This document shows positions 59,673-64,000 of a stretch of DNA of 64,000 nucleotides, piece by piece (the first letter of the stretch is position 1; the number at the start of each line of letters is the position of its first letter). Below the pieces are notes generated by a model. The model worked only from the letters and a program-made list of their open reading frames with translations. It was not told the DNA's origin and searched no databases. The stretch is from Amycolatopsis alba DSM 44262 (lineage in GTDB: Bacteria > Actinomycetota > Actinomycetes > Mycobacteriales > Pseudonocardiaceae). The stretch spans positions 1,699,021 to 1,763,020 of the forward strand of contig NZ_KB913032.1 of NCBI RefSeq assembly GCF_000384215.1, given 5' to 3'. The position numbers and the translations under genes were made by a program.

Positions 59673-61322
59673 TTATCGCGAGATGGCGGCCTCCACGTCC
59701 GCGACGTGCAACCCGCGCAGTTCTTCGACCACGGGCATCCGGCCCAGCAGCCGCAGGCGTTGCGACTGGGCCGTGCGCGCCTTCTCGAACAGCAGGCGCG
59801 CGTCCCGCGCGTTGCCGAAGTTGACGTCCCCTGAAACGGCCCGGAAATGCTCGGTCAGCACCGGGGCGGCGCCGGATTCGAGTTCGTAGTCCCCCGCGGC
59901 CGCCATGCGCCCGAAGATGGCGAGCAGTTCGCCGGGGCTGTAGTTCCCGAATTCGACCGTCTTGCCGAAGCGGGACGCGAGACCGGGGTTGGCGGCGAGG
60001 AAGTCGACCATCTCGTCGGTGTACCCGGCCACGATCACCGCGACCTCGTCGCGATGTTCCTCCATCAACGGGACCAGGGTGTCGATCGCCTCCTGGCCGA
60101 AGTCGCCGCCGGAACCGGCGAGCCGCGAAAGCGTGTACGCCTCGTCGATGAACAGGACGCCGCCTCTGGCCTCCTCGAACACGGTCGCGGTCTTCTCCGC
60201 GGTGTGCCCGATGTACTGCCCGACGAGATCCCGGCGGGACACCTCGCGGAACTGGCCGATCGGCAGGACTCCCAGCGCCTTCAGCAGTTTGCCGTAGATC
60301 CGCGCGACCGTCGTCTTCCCGGTGCCGGGCGCGCCCGCGAAGATCAGATGGTGCCCGGCGGCACCGACCGGCAGCCCGGCCCGGCGGCGCCATTCGTTGA
60401 CCTGCAACTCGTCGACCAGCGCGCGGACCTCTTCCTTGACCTCGGGAAGGCCGATCATCCCGTCGAGTTCGGCGAGCATCTCGTCCAAGGCGCTGTTCCC
60501 CGCCGTGCCGGGATCCGCGGTTTCGCTGACGGTCGGCGTCGCGCCTTCGGCGATCGCGATCCCCGGTTCCGCGGTGTCGGCGACCCGGCACGCGGAGATC
60601 TCGCCGCCGCAGCCTGCCGCGAACGCGATCCCCGGACCGCGCGTGCCGGTGACCGTGCAGCGCCTGATCACCGGCGCCCCGTGGTGCGCAACGGCGATCC
60701 CCTCGTGACCGGTGTGCGAGATCACGCAGCCCTCGATGACCGGCCGGGCGTACTGGTAGACGTAAACGCCGCGCAGCCCGCAGCCGGTCACCGTGCAGCC
60801 TGCCACGACCGGATCGGCGCCCTGGCCGAGGGTGATCCCGTCCCCCGTCACGTCTTCGACGGTGGTGTCCTCGATCCTGCCGGGCGAGCCGTCGACGAGG
60901 ATCCCCTGCTCCGCCGCCGAGATCACGCAGCCCGTCACGGTGAACGCCGTCGTGCCGCGGATCGCGATCGCCGGTCCGCGCCCGCCGGAGACGGTGCAGC
61001 GCCGGACGGTCAGCTCCGTGTCGTCGGACTGGATCGCGGACGCGCCGCCTGCCAGTACTTCGATCCCTTCGAGGACGAGCGCTCCGCCGGTGCTACGGAA
61101 AACGGGCCTGTCGGCGCCCCGGCCGTCGACGACGACGGAGGCGCCGTCCGTCGCGGCCAGTGTCACCCGCAGGCCGGTCAGCTCGACGGTCTCCGCGTAT
61201 TCGCCGCCCTCGACGGTGATGACGGCGCCGTCGGACGCCTCCGCCAGTGCGTCGCCGATGGTCGGGTACGCGCCGGGCCGCCGCGCCACCAGCAGGGCCC
61301 GGCCGGGAGTCGAGATGGTCAT
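59673..61322 (-). CDS. Beta-helix / AAA ATPase fusion (CbxX/CfqX-type)
   Basis: 549 residues. The N-terminal half (about 15-270) is a right-handed parallel beta helix of repeated coils (pattern VRRCTVSG, VTGCVIS, VAGCTVTGCG). The C-terminal half is a CbxX/CfqX-type AAA domain: Walker A FAGAPGTGKTTVARIYG (about 330), Walker B VLFIDEAYTLSRL, sensor-like VIVAGYTDEM. Related AAA proteins act in type VII secretion (EccA) and Rubisco activation. The role here is unknown. It overlaps the LuxR-type gene stop by one base. Confidence 0.85.
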   Translation of the reverse strand: MTISTPGRALLVARRPGAYPTIGDALAEASDGAVITVEGGEYAETVELTGLRVTLAATDGASVVVDGRGADRPVFRSTGGALVLEGIEVLAGGASAIQSDDTELTVRRCTVSGGRGPAIAIRGTTAFTVTGCVISAAEQGILVDGSPGRIEDTTVEDVTGDGITLGQGADPVVAGCTVTGCGLRGVYVYQYARPVIEGCVISHTGHEGIAVAHHGAPVIRRCTVTGTRGPGIAFAAGCGGEISACRVADTAEPGIAIAEGATPTVSETADPGTAGNSALDEMLAELDGMIGLPEVKEEVRALVDELQVNEWRRRAGLPVGAAGHHLIFAGAPGTGKTTVARIYGKLLKALGVLPIGQFREVSRRDLVGQYIGHTAEKTATVFEEARGGVLFIDEAYTLSRLAGSGGDFGQEAIDTLVPLMEEHRDEVAVIVAGYTDEMVDFLAANPGLASRFGKTVEFGNYSPGELLAIFGRMAAAGDYELESGAAPVLTEHFRAVSGDVNFGNARDARLLFEKARTAQSQRLRLLGRMPVVEELRGLHVADVEAAISR

Positions 61323-61975
61323 CAGCCCGCCTTCGCCATCAGCCAGCCGCGGTCGACGGCTTTGGCGCCGGCCTGGAACCGGCTGCGGGCGCCGAGCCGG
61401 TTCATGATGTCGGCGACCATCCGGCGCACCGTGCGCACCGAGACGCCGAGCCGCGCGGCGGCGGATTCGTCGGTGGTGCCGGAGAAGAGCAGCGTCAGCA
61501 GCTCCTGCTCGCGGCAGGTCAGGATCGAGGCGTCCTCGGGATCCGGGAGGTCCAGCGGGACGAGCGGGGCGGCGGCCTGCCAGATCCGCTCGAACAGCCC
61601 GACCGTCGCGGTGACCACGCCGGGCAGCCGGAACACCGCGGAACCGGCCTGCCTGCCGTCCGCGGGCAGGACGACCGAGGTCCGGTCGATCACCAGCGCG
61701 TCCATCGGGACCTCGGCGTCGGTCCGCACCTCGGCGCCTGCCCGCGAAAGCCGGTTGAGCGCCCCCGACATCCGCGCGGAGTCGGGGAAGAGCACCTTGT
61801 GGCGGACACCGGGGCGCACGTTCGCGAGCGCGATCCGCTGGAAAGCGGTGTCCGTCCCCGTGCTCATGACGAGCACTTCGCCGGTCGCTTCCGCGAGCAG
61901 CTCGCCGAGCCCCGCCCGGTCGCTTCCAGGGCCCGTTCCCGTGACCAGGCTGAGCTGGCCGGTCTGCACGGTCAT
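61322..61975 (-). CDS. LuxR-type HTH regulator with N-terminal TrmB-like/PLD-like domain
   Basis: 217 residues from ATG 61975 (GGGAGGT upstream). The first ~140 residues resemble the sensory region of TrmB/LuxR proteins (EVLVMSTGTDTAFQRIALAN). The C-terminus is a LuxR HTH: TCREQELLTLLFSGTTDESAAARLGVSVRTVRRMV. No receiver domain, so not a response regulator. It is translationally coupled to the beta-helix/AAA gene. Confidence 0.83.
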   Translation of the reverse strand: MTVQTGQLSLVTGTGPGSDRAGLGELLAEATGEVLVMSTGTDTAFQRIALANVRPGVRHKVLFPDSARMSGALNRLSRAGAEVRTDAEVPMDALVIDRTSVVLPADGRQAGSAVFRLPGVVTATVGLFERIWQAAAPLVPLDLPDPEDASILTCREQELLTLLFSGTTDESAAARLGVSVRTVRRMVADIMNRLGARSRFQAGAKAVDRGWLMAKAG

Positions 61976-62135
61976 CGCAGGTACCTCCCTCTTCCCCCGG
62001 CGCGGTGCCGCCGACGACGTCCTGTTCATGCCAGTTCCCCGCCGTCCGGGCGGGATGGGCCACCCGACGCGTTAGCGTTCAGGGGCACCGCGGAACTGCA
62101 CGCGTCTACTTTCGCTGTCCGAACATGAGGTTTTG

Positions 62136-62801
62136 ATGACACGGGTGATGGTCGTCGAAGACGACGAGAATCTGCGGCTCGCGCTGGTCACGCAGCTGCG
62201 ATCGGCGGGTTTCGCCGTCGACGGCGCGGGAGACATCGCGACCGCGGACCGGCTGCTGCGCGGAACGCACCACGACTGCGTGGTGCTGGACCGGATGCTG
62301 CCGGACGGCGACGCCATCGAATACGTCCACATGCGACGGCAGCTGGGCTGGCGGGCACCGGTGCTGTTCCTCACCGCCCGCGACGCGCTCGCCGACCGGG
62401 TGGCCGGTTTCGAGCACGGCGGCGACGACTACCTCGTGAAACCGTTCGTGATGGCCGAGCTGACCGAGCGGGTGGCCAACCTCTGCCGCCGGTCCGCATT
62501 CGACCGGCCCTCGGTGCTGCATCACGAAGACCTGGTGATGGACTGCGCGCGGCGCGAGGTGCGCCGGGCGGGCGTGCTGCTCACGTTGACCAACAAGGAG
62601 TACGCGGTGCTCGAATACCTCCTGACCAGGGCCGGGCTGCCGGTGCAGCGGGCGGATCTGATCGAGCACTGCTGGGACGCGCAGGCCGATCCGATGTCCA
62701 ATGTGGTCGACGTGGTGGTGAAGCGGTTGCGCCGCAAACTGAAGGAACCCGAACTGATCCACGCCGTCCGCGGGCTCGGCTACCGGCTGGGCACCCGATG
62801 A
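62136..62801 (+). CDS. OmpR-family response regulator
   Basis: 221 residues from ATG 62136, GAGG 5 bases before. Receiver VMVVEDDENLRLALVTQL, Asp in CVVLDRMLPDGDAIEY, Lys in GGDDYLVKPFVM; winged helix LTNKEYAVLEYLLTRA and LIHAVRGLGYRLG. ATGA overlap with the kinase gene. Very similar to the orphan regulator at 58980. Divergent from the LuxR-type gene, 160 bases away. Confidence 0.94.
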   Translation: MTRVMVVEDDENLRLALVTQLRSAGFAVDGAGDIATADRLLRGTHHDCVVLDRMLPDGDAIEYVHMRRQLGWRAPVLFLTARDALADRVAGFEHGGDDYLVKPFVMAELTERVANLCRRSAFDRPSVLHHEDLVMDCARREVRRAGVLLTLTNKEYAVLEYLLTRAGLPVQRADLIEHCWDAQADPMSNVVDVVVKRLRRKLKEPELIHAVRGLGYRLGTR

Positions 62802-64000
62802 CCACCCACTCCTCGGCCGACCGGCTGCGCAGGCTGCGCTGGACGCTGACCGCGTTGTTCACCGTGATGAACACCGTCGGGCTGGTCCTCTTCGCGTGGC
62901 TGCTCATCACCGAGGACGGCGAACAGGGCGAGGAACGGATCGACGCCGACCTCACCCAGGTCACGTCGTCGGTCAGCAGGCTGGTCGCCTTCGACGGCAC
63001 CGTCGACTTCGGGCTGGTCAACACCGACGTCCTGAACGACCGCTGCCCGCAGTTCGCGATCCTGCCCGGCGGCGCGCCGGCGTTCCAGGCGCACCTTTCG
63101 CGGGTGACCTGCGTCCCGATGAGCGATCAGCTCTTGAACGGCCTCGCCACCGAGGCGGTCCGGGGCGGCAAACTGGTGCAGGGTCATCAAAAGGCGACCG
63201 ACGGCGCGGTGGTCAAGGTCCGCGCCGAACCGTTGCGCGACGGCGAAGGCAAGGCGTTCGCCGCCGTGGTCGCGGTGCAGTCGACCGAGGCCGAGGACAC
63301 CGCGCACACCCGGTTCACCTTGCTGGTGATCGGCGGCACCGTGCTGCTGGTCGCCGTCCTGGGTTTCGCGGGCCACCTGCTGTCCGGCCGCTCCATCCGG
63401 CCCGCGGCCGCGGCCCTGCAGCAGCAGGAGGTCCTGCTCGCCGAAACCGCGCACGACCTCCGGACCCCGGTCGCCGCCCTGCGCGCGCTCGCGGAAACCG
63501 CGATGGCCAACCCCGCCCAGTCCGCGGAACTGCTGCCGCGCACGGTGCGGCTGGCCGCGAGAATGGGCGGGATCATCGACGACCTTCTCGTCCGCGCCCG
63601 GCTCGCCGCGGGCGTGGAACAGCTGAACATCCAGCCGATCTGGCTCGACCAGCTGGTGGTGGGCGTGGTCGAGGACACCGCGACCGAAGGCGCGGAAGTC
63701 ACCGTCACGGCAGCGCCCACGAAGGTCAACGCGGATCCCGCGCTCCTGCAACGCGCGATCGGCAACCTCCTGGACAACGCCGTGCGCTACGGCCGCCATC
63801 CGGGCGCGAAGGCGTTCGTGCACCTGACCGTCGCCGGTGGCACCGTGACCGTCGCGGACCACGGCCCCGGTATCGACACCACGATGGCGGACGAGGCTTT
63901 CGACCGGTTCGCCAGCACCGGCGGGTCTTCCGGGCTCGGGCTGTCCATCGTGCGGTGGGTCGCGCAGTCGCACGGCGGCACTCTCGCGGTCTACAACGCC
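62798..64000 (+). CDS. Sensor histidine kinase (partial at window end)
   Basis: 401 residues visible, no stop before the edge. Membrane helix about 15-40 (LTALFTVMNTVGLVLFAWLL) and a second about 168-190 flank an extracytoplasmic domain. The H box reads LAETAHDLRTPVAALRA (Asp where SHELRTP has Glu), the N box GNLLDNAVRYGRHP, then ADHGPGID and SSGLGLSIVRW. It pairs with the regulator at 62136. Confidence 0.92.
   Translation, partial: MTTHSSADRLRRLRWTLTALFTVMNTVGLVLFAWLLITEDGEQGEERIDADLTQVTSSVSRLVAFDGTVDFGLVNTDVLNDRCPQFAILPGGAPAFQAHLSRVTCVPMSDQLLNGLATEAVRGGKLVQGHQKATDGAVVKVRAEPLRDGEGKAFAAVVAVQSTEAEDTAHTRFTLLVIGGTVLLVAVLGFAGHLLSGRSIRPAAAALQQQEVLLAETAHDLRTPVAALRALAETAMANPAQSAELLPRTVRLAARMGGIIDDLLVRARLAAGVEQLNIQPIWLDQLVVGVVEDTATEGAEVTVTAAPTKVNADPALLQRAIGNLLDNAVRYGRHPGAKAFVHLTVAGGTVTVADHGPGIDTTMADEAFDRFASTGGSSGLGLSIVRWVAQSHGGTLAVYNA

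Overview
This window looks like a chromosomal segment of a high-GC actinomycete. GTG and TTG starts are frequent, genes often overlap by 1 or 4 bases, and an actinobacterial mce operon and an F420-type guanylyltransferase are present. The gene content and the gene-end palindromes suggest the Pseudonocardiales, probably Amycolatopsis or a close relative. That placement is inferred, because no rRNA or species-level marker lies in the window.

Left part (1-17.2 kb): the tail of a flavin-dependent oxidoreductase, then a complete ten-gene mce lipid-import operon (yrbEA-yrbEB-mceA-F and two Mce-associated proteins). Next come a secreted protein, a secreted seven-blade RCC1-type propeller on the other strand, two more secreted proteins, a PucR-type regulator and an arginase-family enzyme. 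The secreted proteins at 10194, 12690 and 13398 appear related: the third resembles a fusion of the domains of the other two.

Middle part (17.5-36.7 kb): pyruvate carboxylase, an atypical subtilase, an erythromycin-esterase-like protein divergent from a TetR regulator, a small membrane protein, and a minus-strand unit of EACC1, a membrane-anchored caspase and a GNAT enzyme that resembles a biological-conflict module. Core genes follow: recG, a DAK2-domain protein, rpmB, ung, a gamma-carbonic-anhydrase-like protein, two GNATs, thiL, a lone Lrp/AsnC ligand-binding domain and a DUF3515 protein.

Right part (36.7-64 kb): an accessory block (quinone-reductase-like enzyme, MocR regulator with a divergent PNPOx-like protein, a two-component system divergent from a flavinylated electron-transfer operon, VOC protein, methyltransferase, asparaginase, cysteine dioxygenase). 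It is followed by gpsA, plsC, fbiD/cofC, ppk, mutT1, hupB, leuD, leuC and an IclR regulator, a gene order I recall from mycobacteria. The window ends with an orphan response regulator, a beta-helix/AAA ATPase, a LuxR-type regulator and a second two-component pair that runs off the edge.

Two non-coding layers stand out. First, about fifteen long inverted repeats (arms 17-28 bp, most perfect) fall into a few sequence families and always lie next to at least one gene 3' end, never between divergent starts. Two clusters of them form MITE-like mosaics with an ~38-bp terminal inverted repeat. Second, a 27-codon probably leaderless ORF ending in a cysteine-rich stretch precedes the cysteine dioxygenase gene and looks like a cysteine-responsive attenuator.
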